DNA of 64,000 nt from NCBI RefSeq assembly GCF_000170835.1, contig NZ_ABCP01000014.1:1-64000 (forward strand). The letters are read 5' to 3'. Shown in pieces: positions 54,005-63,778 of this stretch. This DNA comes from Marinobacter algicola DG893. GTDB taxonomy: Bacteria; Pseudomonadota; Gammaproteobacteria; Pseudomonadales; Oleiphilaceae. Within the stretch, counting starts at the first letter, position 1, and each line of letters begins with the position of its first letter. The notes under the pieces are model-generated. The model worked only from the letters and a program-made list of their open reading frames with translations. It ran no database searches and had not been told where the DNA came from. Both the position numbers and the translations under genes were made by a program.

Positions 54005-55156
54005 ATGACTGGCCAGAATTCGATCCTGAAAGGCACGCGGGTACTGGACCTGACTCGCCTTGCACCAGGCCCATACGGCTCAATGTTGCTGGCGGATATG
54101 GGGGCAGAGGTTATTGTTGTTGGCGGCGGTCGCTCCGGCTTACCAATTGACAGCTACCGACGTGGCAAGCGTTTTATAAACCTTGACCTGAAAAGCGAAG
54201 AAGGTCTTGATGCCTTCCGCCTGTTGGCTGCCAATGCGGACGTCTTGATGGAAGGTTTTCGTCCTGGTGTTATGCATCGCCTGGGCCTCGGCTATGACGC
54301 ACTCAGGCAAGACAACCCCAAACTGGTGTACTGCTCGGTGACCGGCTACGGCCAAGATGGTCCACTCGCTCAGGAGGCAGGCCATGACATCAACTATGTT
54401 GGTCTTTCTGGCGCCCTTGGTGCCATGGGTCCGCTCGATGGGCCACCAGCACTGCCGCTGAATATTATTGCGGACTTTGCCGCAGGCGGGCTTTACGCTG
54501 CCTATTCTATTCTCGGAGCCCTGCTGGAGCGGGAGCGCTCGGGACTAGGCCAGTTCCTGGATGTCGCCATGGTAGATGGCTGTCTTTCCCTGATGACAAT
54601 GCACTATCCGGACTGGGGTAAACCAGTGCTGCCTTCTCGTGGCAAAGGACTGCTGACCGGAGAGGCTCCTTTCTACCGGTGCTACGTCTGCAACGACGGC
54701 AAATACCTAGCGGTCGGGGCTTTGGAAGGCGCATTTTTCACAAATCTGTGGCGGGGGCTGAACCTTGAGCAACCAATGCCAGATCACATGCGCCCGGATA
54801 CTTGGCCCGCCATGACTGAGCAGTTCGAGCGACTATTCGCCAGCCGGTCCCGGGACGCCTGGGTGAAGCACTTCGAGGGCCGGGATGCCTGCGTTTCACC
54901 GGTGTTAGCGCCAGATGAGGTGTTCGAACACCCGCATGTGCAGGCTCGATTTCCTGGCAGCGACAGCTACGCTACTCCGGCTATTCCCCACTATTCCCGA
55001 ACCCCGACCATGCCGGGTGTTACTGATGGCACGGACGATTCGTATGCGGTCCTCCGAGCGTTAGGTCTGTCAGAAGCGAAGATCAACAAAGCTGTTCCTG
55101 AAACCTCGAACGTGACAGGGCTGGAGTGGCCACCGGTTAAACCCAGTCAACCCTGA
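54005..55156 (+). CDS. CaiB/BaiF family CoA-transferase (class III)
   Basis: This 383-residue enzyme moves CoA between carboxylic acids by forming an acyl-aspartyl intermediate. The catalytic Asp is probably D157 (LNIIADFAAGGLYAAY). Other family motifs are VLDLTRLAPGPYGSMLLADMG, VLMEGFRPGVMHRLGLGYD, and GYGQDGPLAQEAGHDINYVG. It follows the iron-type dehydrogenase by 24 bases and precedes the TRAP operon, so it probably activates the acid that TRAP imports. Confidence 0.92.
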   Translation: MTGQNSILKGTRVLDLTRLAPGPYGSMLLADMGAEVIVVGGGRSGLPIDSYRRGKRFINLDLKSEEGLDAFRLLAANADVLMEGFRPGVMHRLGLGYDALRQDNPKLVYCSVTGYGQDGPLAQEAGHDINYVGLSGALGAMGPLDGPPALPLNIIADFAAGGLYAAYSILGALLERERSGLGQFLDVAMVDGCLSLMTMHYPDWGKPVLPSRGKGLLTGEAPFYRCYVCNDGKYLAVGALEGAFFTNLWRGLNLEQPMPDHMRPDTWPAMTEQFERLFASRSRDAWVKHFEGRDACVSPVLAPDEVFEHPHVQARFPGSDSYATPAIPHYSRTPTMPGVTDGTDDSYAVLRALGLSEAKINKAVPETSNVTGLEWPPVKPSQP

Positions 55157-55259
55157 GGCTGCAGAGCCAAGCCGTCACAACAGCCCATAACAACAAGAAC
55201 TGGACGGATCACCGTCAGGGTGAACCGGCCAATTACGCAAGACTGAGAGGAGTTCAATA

Positions 55260-56318
55260 ATGAAAACGCTTAAAAACCCTATCAAGGTGGCTATTATTGC
55301 CGCCAGCCTAACCCTTGCTGCCGGTAATGCCATGGCCGAGGAAGTAACCTGGAAAATGGCCACGCCCTGGGGCGGTGGTCCCTGGCTGGAGAGGGATGCT
55401 AAAGGCTTTGCCAAGAATGTGGAGGACCTTACCGGTGGACGCATAAAAATCAATGTCTTTCCGGGCGGTACGCTTTCCAACCCGCTGAAAGTCACCGAGG
55501 CAGTCAACCGCGGTGTTGTTGAGATTGGCCACAACTGGATGGCCTATGACTGGGGCAGGGACCGAACCACTGCGCTGTTTGCTGGCTATGCTGGTTCCCC
55601 TACCCCGGAAGGCTATCTGATGTGGCTCTACGAGGGTGGTGGCTTGGAACTTTGGCAAGAGTACCGCGATGAAGAGTTCAATGTGGTGTCTTTCCCCTGC
55701 GCGATTATTGGCACGGAAATTTTTCTGCACTCAAATAAGAAAGTTCAGACCCACGAAGACTTCAAGGGTCTGAAGCTTCGCACCTCCGGCGCCTGGGCCG
55801 AGATTGCATCAAACCTTGGTGCTTCCACCATTGTGATGCCTGGAGCCGAGGTATATACGTCGCTTGACCGAGGGGTTATCGACGCCACTGAATGGGGCAG
55901 CCCGGAAATCAACAAACCGACCGGTTTCACCGATATAGCTAAGTATGTGGTCGTACCCGGCATGCACCAGCCCGGAGGCGTCCTTGAGTGCGAAATCAAC
56001 AAGGACGTCTGGGCTGGCCTGTCCGAGGAAGACCAGCAGGCGATCGCCACGGCGGCAAGGCTCTCCATGTATGAAAGCTGGAGTGCCGGTGCCAATGCTG
56101 ATCTCTCCGCATTCAAGGAGATGACCGACGGTGACAATGAAATTGTGCACCTTGATCCGGACTTCATGGCGACAATTGAAGAAGCCACGAACAAGTGGGA
56201 AGACGAGCAGGCCAAGGACAATAAGTGGTTTGCCAGGGTGCTTAATTCCCTGAGGGACTTCGAGGGTCAATTGGCAGTCTGGCCCGAGTATCGCTTTCCC
56301 ATCGGCGGTAAGCAGTAA
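55260..56318 (+). CDS. TRAP transporter substrate-binding protein (DctP family)
   Basis: The 352-residue protein has a signal peptide (AAGNAMA, cleavage near residue 26) and the DctP body with the conserved ligand Arg in LKLRTSGAWAEIASNLG. Long blocks are shared with the DctP at 37546 (GGPWLERD, EGGLELWQ, ECEINKD-like end), suggesting the two bind similar acids. It leads a three-gene TRAP operon with AGGAG before the ATG. Confidence 0.93.
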   Translation: MKTLKNPIKVAIIAASLTLAAGNAMAEEVTWKMATPWGGGPWLERDAKGFAKNVEDLTGGRIKINVFPGGTLSNPLKVTEAVNRGVVEIGHNWMAYDWGRDRTTALFAGYAGSPTPEGYLMWLYEGGGLELWQEYRDEEFNVVSFPCAIIGTEIFLHSNKKVQTHEDFKGLKLRTSGAWAEIASNLGASTIVMPGAEVYTSLDRGVIDATEWGSPEINKPTGFTDIAKYVVVPGMHQPGGVLECEINKDVWAGLSEEDQQAIATAARLSMYESWSAGANADLSAFKEMTDGDNEIVHLDPDFMATIEEATNKWEDEQAKDNKWFARVLNSLRDFEGQLAVWPEYRFPIGGKQ

Positions 56319-56443
56319 CAACAGGGTGTTACCCGGGCCTCTATTTCTATGCACGAGACCCTACGTTGAAAGAGACACGATGCCCCCGGCCCAAGCCAAA
56401 TTGCTCCCGGGTCGGGGTCATCGGCAGCAACAAGGCATGCATA

Positions 56444-56974
56444 ATGAAAGTTTTCAGCTTCCTCGGAAAAACTGTGGATGCGTTTTCGAAAGCCGCTGCG
56501 CTGATCGGTGCATTGCTGATCGTGCCGCTGATCGGCTCGCTGACCTATGAGGTCGTTAGCCGCTATATCCTGAACTCACCAACAGCCTGGGCCTACGAAA
56601 TGAGCTACATGTTCATGGGCTCAATTTTTCTATTGGGCATGGCGTACGCGCTGAAGGTCCGCCAACACGTCAACGTAGATCTCTTTTATGCCATTATGCC
56701 GCCGCGAGGCAAAGCGACGATGGACACGATTGGTCTGACCGTTTTGTTAGTGGCACTGGTCTGGATTGTTGACGCGTTATTTCTGTATGCGTTGGAGGCC
56801 TACGAGTACCAGGAAACCTCCGGAGCTTCAGGCTGGAATCCCGTGATCTGGCCATTCCGAACCGTCTGGGTTGTCGGGTTCGGAATACTAACCGCGCAAA
56901 CCGCGGTCGAATTGGTACGCTCCATTGCCATTCTAATTAAGGGCGACAAAGAGCCGGGGGTGTGGCATGACTGA
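56444..56974 (+). CDS. TRAP transporter small permease (DctQ family)
   Basis: The 176-residue protein has four predicted membrane segments and LTYEVVSRYILNSPTAWAYEMS, followed by ALKVRQHVNVDLFYAIM. The Met at 56444 is chosen to match the usual short N-terminus; the frame is open 26 codons upstream without similarity. It overlaps the DctM gene by eight bases. Confidence 0.9.
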   Translation: MKVFSFLGKTVDAFSKAAALIGALLIVPLIGSLTYEVVSRYILNSPTAWAYEMSYMFMGSIFLLGMAYALKVRQHVNVDLFYAIMPPRGKATMDTIGLTVLLVALVWIVDALFLYALEAYEYQETSGASGWNPVIWPFRTVWVVGFGILTAQTAVELVRSIAILIKGDKEPGVWHD

Positions 56975-58283
56975 ATATATCGGATTCTGGATGTTCCCGG
57001 TTCTCCTGATTTTCCTTCTGGGTGGTTTTCCCATTGCGTTGTCGATGATCTGCACAGCGTTTATCTTTGGTGTTATTCAGTTCGGCGATGCCGCGTCATT
57101 CCAGCTGATTTCCCAGATTGACAGCGTGGCGGGCAATTCGGTACTGGCCGCAGTGCCCCTGTTTGTCTTCATGGGAGCTTTCCTGGAGAAAAGCGGTATT
57201 GCATCCAAGTTGCTTGAGGCTATCCATATCTGGACATGGCGACTTCCCGGCGGCATGGCTCTTAGCACCATTATCATGGGTGCCATCTTTGCTGCCATCA
57301 GCGGAGTGGTAGGCGCCACAGAGGCCGTGATTGGATTGCTAACCGTCCCGGTTATGCTGAAACACGCCTACGACAAACGGCTGATTTCCGGCACCGTGTG
57401 CGCCAGTGGGTCGCTGGGCACAGTAATTCCGCCTTCCATCACAGTGATTGTGCTGGGTCCGGTTGCCAATGTTTCGGTGGGTGAGCTGTTTGCCGGTCTG
57501 CTGTTGCCTGGCCTGATCATGGCTGTGCTATTCGGTCTTTACGTAGTTGGTGTTGCCATCGCCAAGCCAGCTATGGCTCCACGCACTATGGAGGGCGGCC
57601 CCGAGTACAGCCTTGGGCAGAAACTGCGAATAACTGCAGTAGCGCTAATTCCGCCATCAATACTTATCTTCGCCGTGCTCGGCAGCATCCTCATGGGTAT
57701 TGCTACACCCACGGAGGCAGCTGCATGGGGTGCGCTGGGAGCGGTTGGTTTATCGGCTATCTATCGCACGTTTACCTGGTCCTTGTTTGGCAACGCCCTC
57801 ATGAAAACCCTGCTAATAACTACAATGATCCTGCTCATCGTTCTGGGCGGCAGTATGTTTGCGGGGGTGTTCTTTGCCTCAGGTGGGATGTTGGCAATTC
57901 AGACCCTGCTGAATGACCTGGGTATCCCAGCCTGGGGTGTGATTGCGCTGATTCTGCTTCTGACATTCGTAGCGGGCTTTGTCCTTGACTTGATTTCGGT
58001 GGTGCTGATTGTCATCCCGATTGCCATGCCTTTGGTGCTGAACCTTGGCTTTGACCCGATTTGGTTCTGTATTGCCTTCCTGGTGGTACTGCAAACCAGC
58101 TATCTGACTCCACCAATGGCACCGTCAATATTCTATCTTCGAGCAGTGGCGCCGCCGGAGATCACCCTTCGGCATATGTACAGCGGTGTTATTCCGTTCA
58201 TCGTCCTCCAGATCATAACGTTGGTGGTGGTGCTGGTATTCCCGGAGCTGGCGACCTGGTTGCCAGATGTGCTGCTGGGTTAA
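56967..58283 (+). CDS. TRAP transporter large permease (DctM family)
   Basis: The 438-residue permease has about 12 membrane segments with GVVGATEAVIGLLTVPVML, GSLGTVIPPSITVIV, MGIATPTEAAAWGA and SYLTPPMAPSIFYLRA. It completes the second TRAP system and is closely similar to the DctM at 35612 along its length. Its start overlaps the dctQ-like gene. Confidence 0.93.
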   Translation: MTEYIGFWMFPVLLIFLLGGFPIALSMICTAFIFGVIQFGDAASFQLISQIDSVAGNSVLAAVPLFVFMGAFLEKSGIASKLLEAIHIWTWRLPGGMALSTIIMGAIFAAISGVVGATEAVIGLLTVPVMLKHAYDKRLISGTVCASGSLGTVIPPSITVIVLGPVANVSVGELFAGLLLPGLIMAVLFGLYVVGVAIAKPAMAPRTMEGGPEYSLGQKLRITAVALIPPSILIFAVLGSILMGIATPTEAAAWGALGAVGLSAIYRTFTWSLFGNALMKTLLITTMILLIVLGGSMFAGVFFASGGMLAIQTLLNDLGIPAWGVIALILLLTFVAGFVLDLISVVLIVIPIAMPLVLNLGFDPIWFCIAFLVVLQTSYLTPPMAPSIFYLRAVAPPEITLRHMYSGVIPFIVLQIITLVVVLVFPELATWLPDVLLG

Positions 58284-58360
58284 GTGGCCGGAGCTAAAAC
58301 TTTGGAAATAATCCAACCACCGGTGACGATCAGCCACCGGAACATACGAAGGAGATCATT

Positions 58361-59938
58361 ATGACTGTATCAGGACATCAATTGATTGGTCAGACCAGCC
58401 ACCAGGGCGACCAAGCCGCCCTTGAACCGGTCGACCCGGCTACTGGAAAGCGCCTGGAGCCAGACTTCCCGGGCGCCAGTAGAAAAGATATCGAGCAAGC
58501 GTGCAGCTTGGCTCTGGAGGCTTTTGGTGAGTACCGCGAAACTTCTCTGGAAGCACGGGCCAATTTTCTCGAAACTATTGCCACGGAAATCGAGGCTCTC
58601 GGCCCCGGACTGATTGAGCGAGCGATGGCTGAAACTGGCCTACCGAAGGGCCGGATTGAAGGTGAGCGCGGTCGTACCTGTGGTCAGCTCCGTTTGTTTG
58701 CCTCGGTAGTGCGTGACGGTGAGTGGCTGGACGTTAGGGTGGACCCAGCGCTGCCTGAGCGCCAGCCAATGCCGCGGCTTGACCTGCGCCAGCGACACAT
58801 TGCTGTGGGGCCAGTTGCGGTTTTCGGGGCTAGTAATTTCCCGCTAGCGTTCTCGGTAGCGGGTGGCGATACTGCTTCAGCGCTGGCAGCAGGCTGCCCG
58901 GTGGTGGTCAAGGGCCACCCTGGCCATCCTGGCACATCGGAATTGGTAGGCCGGGCAATCCAACAAGCGGCCAAAGCCTGTCAGATGCCGAATGGCGTAT
59001 TTTCATTGTTGTTTGGTGTCGGTAACGAGATCGGCCAGGCTCTGGTGGCGAACCCCTGCATCCAGGCGGTTGGCTTTACAGGATCGCGGCGTGGCGGGTT
59101 AGCCCTGGCAGCGATTGCGCAGCAGCGCAGCGTACCGATTCCGGTGTTCGCTGAAATGAGCAGTATTAACCCGGTATTCATCCTGCCAGAAGCCGTTGCG
59201 GCCCGTACTGGTAGCCTTGCCAAGGAATTCGCAGTATCCCTTAGTATGGGTGCAGGTCAATTCTGCACCAACCCGGGGCTGATCATTGGCTGTCGTGGCA
59301 AAGCCCTTGAAGCCTTCAAACAAGCTGCCACGGATGCTGTCGCGCAAGCGGATGCTCAGACCATGCTGACATCGGATATTCATGCAGCCTATACGCAGGG
59401 TATTGAGCGTTTATCCGGCAATGCCAACGTCCAGTGTCTAGCGAGTGGAGAGGAAGGCGTAGTCTCGAACGCCTGCCAACCCCGTTTATTTACCGCCCAT
59501 GCCAGCGACTTTCTCATAGATGAAACATTGCAACAGGAGGTTTTTGGGGCCGCGTCCTTGATTATCGAGTGTGAGGGACTGGAGGAGATGCAGCGCGTTG
59601 CCGAGAGCCTCGAAGGACAGCTCACAGCCACTCTGCACATGGATGAGGGCGACATGGGGGCTGCGCAATCACTACTCCCAATATTGGAAACGAAGGTTGG
59701 CCGGATATTGGTCAATGGCTGGCCGACAGGTGTAGAAGTCTGCCATGCCATGGTTCATGGGGGGCCTTTCCCGGCCACCTCTGATAGCCGCACCACATCG
59801 GTAGGCAGCGCGGCTATTCGACGCTTTCTCCGGCCTGTATGTTATCAGAATTTCCCCGACGCCCTGCGCCCGCATGCCCTGAAGGAGGCAAACCCTTATA
59901 GGCTACACCGCTTGTTGGATGGTGAGCGGGAAGCATAG
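58361..59938 (+). CDS. aldehyde dehydrogenase, 2-oxoglutarate semialdehyde (2,5-dioxovalerate) dehydrogenase-like
   Basis: The 525-residue enzyme resembles the class III 2-oxoglutarate-semialdehyde dehydrogenases that finish several sugar-acid and hydroxyproline routes: [20 protein letters not shown], the nucleophile C302 in [12 protein letters not shown] and E265 in [14 protein letters not shown] fit that group. The ATG at 58361 has GGAG upstream. It lies 77 bases after the TRAP operon and could make 2-oxoglutarate or a related acid from an imported compound. A broader aldehyde oxidation role is possible. Confidence 0.88.
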   Translation: MTVSGHQLIGQTSHQGDQAALEPVDPATGKRLEPDFPGASRKDIEQACSLALEAFGEYRETSLEARANFLETIATEIEALGPGLIERAMAETGLPKGRIEGERGRTCGQLRLFASVVRDGEWLDVRVDPALPERQPMPRLDLRQRHIAVGPVAVFGASNFPLAFSVAGGDTASALAAGCPVVVKGHPGHPGTSELVGRAIQQAAKACQMPNGVFSLLFGVGNEIGQALVANPCIQAVGFTGSRRGGLALAAIAQQRSVPIPVFAEMSSINPVFILPEAVAARTGSLAKEFAVSLSMGAGQFCTNPGLIIGCRGKALEAFKQAATDAVAQADAQTMLTSDIHAAYTQGIERLSGNANVQCLASGEEGVVSNACQPRLFTAHASDFLIDETLQQEVFGAASLIIECEGLEEMQRVAESLEGQLTATLHMDEGDMGAAQSLLPILETKVGRILVNGWPTGVEVCHAMVHGGPFPATSDSRTTSVGSAAIRRFLRPVCYQNFPDALRPHALKEANPYRLHRLLDGEREA

Positions 59939-60099
59939 ATGTGACAAGCTAGGGTGATGGGCCCGGCCGCTAGAGCGTGCCGAGCAGATAAAAAGCACGA
60001 TTTAGCGGCACTTTCCATTTACTGTATTATATACGAATGAACCTGTGCGCAAGCTGGAAACCATTTATTCGAGAGTTTGAATTCATTTAGGAAACAAAG

Positions 60100-60723
60100 T
60101 TGACTAAGACGGGCAAGAAACTTAACAAGAACGAAATATCTCGTGAACGCAGCATGAATCGGTTGATACAGGCTGCATTCGAATTGTTTGTGATACGCGG
60201 ATACCATGCCACCAGCCTGGAGGCTATTTCATCAAAAGCCGGCCTCACTAAAGGCTCGGTTTATTTTTACTTTGGCAGCAAGGAAAAGCTGATCCTGCAC
60301 ATGTTTGAAGTTCTTCGTGAGGATCTTGTGGATGGTCTGGTGGCCACTCTGAGAAATCCTGTCGGCAGCCATGTGGACCGCATCATCCGCTATATCCACA
60401 AGGGTGCTGATTTTGGCGCGGAACGGCCCAACGAGCTGCTCTTCATGATCCAGATAGCCATCGAATTCGCTCGCCAGGAGAATGTCATCGCCGCGGCAAT
60501 CAGGGAGCTATACGGAGATGTACACGCCGCTGTCGAGGCGGTGGTCAGCGAGGCCCAGGCCGTTGGTTCGATGTCGTCAGACATTGACGCACGCTCGTTC
60601 GCCTCCATGATCGTGGCGGTCCACGATGGCATGATGCTGGAGTGGCACCTGCGTGGCGCTGAAATTAGCGGCCCCGATCTGGTCAAAAATGTGCGGCGCA
60701 TGTTGTTGCACGGTATCGGTTAA
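60100..60723 (+). CDS. TetR/AcrR family transcriptional regulator
   Basis: The 207-residue protein starts with a TTG preceded by AGGA, or with a Met 18 codons later. The N-terminal helix-turn-helix is clear (AAFELFVIRGYHATSLEAIS, then AGLTKGSVYFYFGSKEKLI), followed by an all-helical ligand domain ending in DGMMLEWHLRGAEISG. It is convergent with the acyl-CoA ligase and likely regulates the nearby CoA genes, possibly through the repeated CGRTCAGTA motif near 62482 and 62530. Confidence 0.88.
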   Translation: MTKTGKKLNKNEISRERSMNRLIQAAFELFVIRGYHATSLEAISSKAGLTKGSVYFYFGSKEKLILHMFEVLREDLVDGLVATLRNPVGSHVDRIIRYIHKGADFGAERPNELLFMIQIAIEFARQENVIAAAIRELYGDVHAAVEAVVSEAQAVGSMSSDIDARSFASMIVAVHDGMMLEWHLRGAEISGPDLVKNVRRMLLHGIG

Positions 60724-60752
60724 GCTATCCCATTGGGTTTACCTAATGCTGT

Positions 60753-62438
60753 TTATCTCTGGGAGATAAGCTCCTTTAGGCTGACGCCGGCGCCTTTGCG
60801 GTCCCAGGTGCTGATTTGAATGCCGCGCTGTGATAGCTGCTTTTTCTTCACCTTGTTGGTGGGTGTTCTCGGTAGTTCGTCGATGATTTCTATATAGCGT
60901 GGCACCATGAAATGGGGCAGTGCGCGTGCCAGGAAACTCAACAGCGCCGGTGGTTCAACTACTGCGTCCTCCATGGTTACGATATAAACCAGAATATCGT
61001 CGTCGTTCTCATAGCCCGACGGAACACCCACCGCCACGCATTCCTTCACACCAGGAAAGTCAGCCACTGCAGCTTCGATATCAAACGAGGAGATATTCTC
61101 GGCCCGGCGGCGGATACGGTCGCCTTTGCGATCGATGTAGAACATGTTGCTGTTGCTATCCCTGACGGCGATATCTCCGGTATGAAACCAAAGGTTTCGC
61201 CATGCGTTCACGGTTTCTTCCGGCATACCCATGTAGCACAACATGGTAGTCCAGGGGTGCCTGGACCTGACCACAATTTCACCTGCGGTGCCGTCCGGTA
61301 CCGGACGGTCTGTTTCCGGATCGACGACTTCCACGTCATACCATTCCGTTAGTACTTTGCCGCAGGAGCCAGCAACCGCGGGGGATTGCCGTGACGTCCA
61401 ACATGGGCAGCCAACTTCACTCATACCCCACATTTCGATACCCTTGACGCCAAACCGCTCCAGAAAGGCATCACCATGACGTTTGGGCAATGGGCAGCAC
61501 ATCAAACGGGTAAGAACGTTATCTGAATCTTCGGACCGTGGCGGCTCTGCCTGGATCATTTCTATCATCGGTCCATGGGCAATACTGATGGTTGCTCCAC
61601 TTTCCCGGATGCGATCCAGCCAACGTTTAGCGTCAAACTTTCGGTCGAGAACCAGTGTTCCGCCGGCGGCAAAGATGGCGAGTACTCCCATGAACTTACC
61701 GGCAATGTGAAACAGAGGGTGGGCGCTGTAGAACACGTCAGACGCGGTCATGTCTGTTTCCCCTGCGGTGGTGTTAGCCAACAGGCAGACATGGCCATGG
61801 GGCATCACCACGCCCTTGGCGGGACCAGTGGTGCCAGATGTGAACACCACAGACGCTGCATCGGAGGGCTGAATCTCTGGCCAAGGCTGCTTCAATAGTG
61901 TTGGCTTGGCGATGAGATCTTGGTGATGCCTTACGCGGATATTCCCTTTTGCCTCAAATGCTTTGACCAGTTCGCTAGGACCAGTTTCCGTGTTGTCGAT
62001 AACGACAATCTGCCGGAGGCAGGAAAAGTTCCAAGTCAGTTCCGTAATACACGGCATTAAATCAGCATCGCTGACAATCAGGCTGGGTTTGGCCAGGTTG
62101 AGGACATGGGCCAAAGAGTTACCGCGATAGCCGGTATTCGCCGACACATCGACCGCGCCAACCAGCGCTGCAGCCATCCATGCGTGCAATGCGGCAATAC
62201 TGTTGGCAGCAAATATCAGGATACGATCACCGGGCTCAATACCTACCTGAAGGAAATGCGCTGCTAGCGCCTCCGCATGGGCCATAAACTGGCCATAAGT
62301 CTCTTGATTACCCGAGACCTCGCGGGCAAAAACTGCATCGGGTGAGGCCTCCAAGCGCCGTGCAGCCACTTTGGGTAATGTCCACTCAGAGAGCGAATCG
62401 GGAATCGCGAATGCAGGTAATTGTTCATTTAGAACCAT
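60753..62438 (-). CDS. AMP-dependent acyl-CoA ligase
   Basis: This 561-residue adenylate-forming enzyme activates a carboxylic acid to acyl-AMP and then acyl-CoA. The phosphate-binding motif TSGTTGPAKG is at residues 200-209; GMSEVGCP, the hinge YIDRKGDRIRRRAENIS, and the C-terminal domain TPTNKVKKKQL with the catalytic Lys are all present. It resembles CaiC-like carnitine/crotonobetaine ligases. It is divergent from a CaiB-type CoA-transferase. Confidence 0.9.
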   Translation of the reverse strand: MVLNEQLPAFAIPDSLSEWTLPKVAARRLEASPDAVFAREVSGNQETYGQFMAHAEALAAHFLQVGIEPGDRILIFAANSIAALHAWMAAALVGAVDVSANTGYRGNSLAHVLNLAKPSLIVSDADLMPCITELTWNFSCLRQIVVIDNTETGPSELVKAFEAKGNIRVRHHQDLIAKPTLLKQPWPEIQPSDAASVVFTSGTTGPAKGVVMPHGHVCLLANTTAGETDMTASDVFYSAHPLFHIAGKFMGVLAIFAAGGTLVLDRKFDAKRWLDRIRESGATISIAHGPMIEMIQAEPPRSEDSDNVLTRLMCCPLPKRHGDAFLERFGVKGIEMWGMSEVGCPCWTSRQSPAVAGSCGKVLTEWYDVEVVDPETDRPVPDGTAGEIVVRSRHPWTTMLCYMGMPEETVNAWRNLWFHTGDIAVRDSNSNMFYIDRKGDRIRRRAENISSFDIEAAVADFPGVKECVAVGVPSGYENDDDILVYIVTMEDAVVEPPALLSFLARALPHFMVPRYIEIIDELPRTPTNKVKKKQLSQRGIQISTWDRKGAGVSLKELISQR

Positions 62439-62481
62439 AAAGCGTCTCCGGCTATCAAGGCGTGCCTTGAGAAATAAATTA

Positions 62482-62539
62482 ACGATCAGTACTTGTCAAA
62501 CTGGCTTGTGTATATTAATTAAATACTATACGGTCAGTA
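62482..62539. promoter_or_regulatory. possible TetR half-sites (direct repeat)
   Basis: ACGATCAGTA (62482-62491) and ACGGTCAGTA (62530-62539) stand 48 bases apart between the divergent ligase and CoA-transferase genes. Both resemble half-operators of TetR/AcrR regulators of acyl-CoA genes; no full palindrome is visible. Confidence 0.3.
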
Positions 62540-62566
62540 AGTAAAATGGAATGATGGAGGAAGCCA

Positions 62567-63742
62567 ATGAAACCACTTTCTGGGGTCACCGTGCTAGAGC
62601 TTGGCATGGTTATGCAGGTGCCACTTGCCGGGCAGATGCTTGGGGATTACGGCGCCGACGTGATTAAGATTGAACGGCCGCCCCGAGGCGATATTATGCG
62701 GGACCTCGACGAGGTCGGCACCGCCCGCGAAGATATGAGCTGCTATTACGCTGCGGTTGGTTGTAATAAGCGGACCCTGTGCCTCGACCTCAAGCAGGAT
62801 GAAGGCCGAGAAGTCCTTGGCAAGCTGATTGATAAAGCCGACGTGCTGATTCATAACTTTCGGCCCGGTGCCATGGAGCGACTCGGCTTTGGTTACGAGG
62901 AAGTTTCTAAGCGCAATCCCCGGCTGGTGTATGCGGTTGGTTACGCCTTTGGCGCAAAGGGCCCGTTATCAGGTATGCCGGGCCAGGATATGCTGGCGCA
63001 GTCTCTCAGCGGCTTTGCCATGAATGGGGTTGAGTCCGGTGGCCGTCCCCGTCTTACTGCCACTCCTACGGTCGACTATGCCACTGCGGCATCGTTATCT
63101 CAGGGGGTGCTGGCGGCACTTTTGGGACGGGAACGCACCGGTAAAGGTGACTTGGTAACTACTTCTCTGTTTGATGTCGCCATTGCCATGCAACTGCTGG
63201 AAACCTCCAGCCGAGCACTTTACAACTACCGCACCGACTGGGTTCAGTACGCCATGATCTTCAAGACCTCGGACGGCTGGATCACTGTTCTCACTCTGTT
63301 TCGGGACAACCCACTGCAACTCATGTGCATGGCGTTTGGCGAAGACGACATGAGCGCGGATCCACTGCTCGCCAACTCCACTCTACAACGTAAGCATGCC
63401 GACATAGTTCAGGAAAAATTCGGGCCGGTGATGGAACGCTATACCACCGATGAATGTGTAAAGCGATTATCGAAAACCGACATCCTGTGTGCCCCGGTGA
63501 TGGATCTGGACGACACCTTGAAACATCCGCAAACCCTGCAGAACGATATTTTGCGGGAGGTGGACATACCTGGCCATGGATCAGTCCAACTGGTTGGCAA
63601 TCCGGTAAAACTGGCCGGCCAGGGTAAAGAAATGCCACGGCCACCCGCCGCTCTGGGCGAATTTTCAAGTGAGATTCTGAGTGACTTTGGCTACTCCGAA
63701 AACGAGATCAGAGACTTCCAGGAACGCGGAGTTATTACCTGA
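62567..63742 (+). CDS. CaiB/BaiF family CoA-transferase (class III), second copy
   Basis: The 391-residue enzyme shows GVTVLELGMVMQVPLAGQML, VLIHNFRPGAMERLGFGYEE, the catalytic Asp170 in TPTVDYATAASLSQG, and the C-terminal VQLVGNPVKLAG. It is less like the transferase at 54005 than like general CaiB proteins. It is divergent from the acyl-CoA ligase and precedes a glycuronyl hydrolase, so the acid released by that hydrolase could be activated here; this is inference. Confidence 0.92.
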   Translation: MKPLSGVTVLELGMVMQVPLAGQMLGDYGADVIKIERPPRGDIMRDLDEVGTAREDMSCYYAAVGCNKRTLCLDLKQDEGREVLGKLIDKADVLIHNFRPGAMERLGFGYEEVSKRNPRLVYAVGYAFGAKGPLSGMPGQDMLAQSLSGFAMNGVESGGRPRLTATPTVDYATAASLSQGVLAALLGRERTGKGDLVTTSLFDVAIAMQLLETSSRALYNYRTDWVQYAMIFKTSDGWITVLTLFRDNPLQLMCMAFGEDDMSADPLLANSTLQRKHADIVQEKFGPVMERYTTDECVKRLSKTDILCAPVMDLDDTLKHPQTLQNDILREVDIPGHGSVQLVGNPVKLAGQGKEMPRPPAALGEFSSEILSDFGYSENEIRDFQERGVIT

Positions 63743-63778
63743 TTGGCAATCAAACACAATTAAGAGGGGCACTAATTC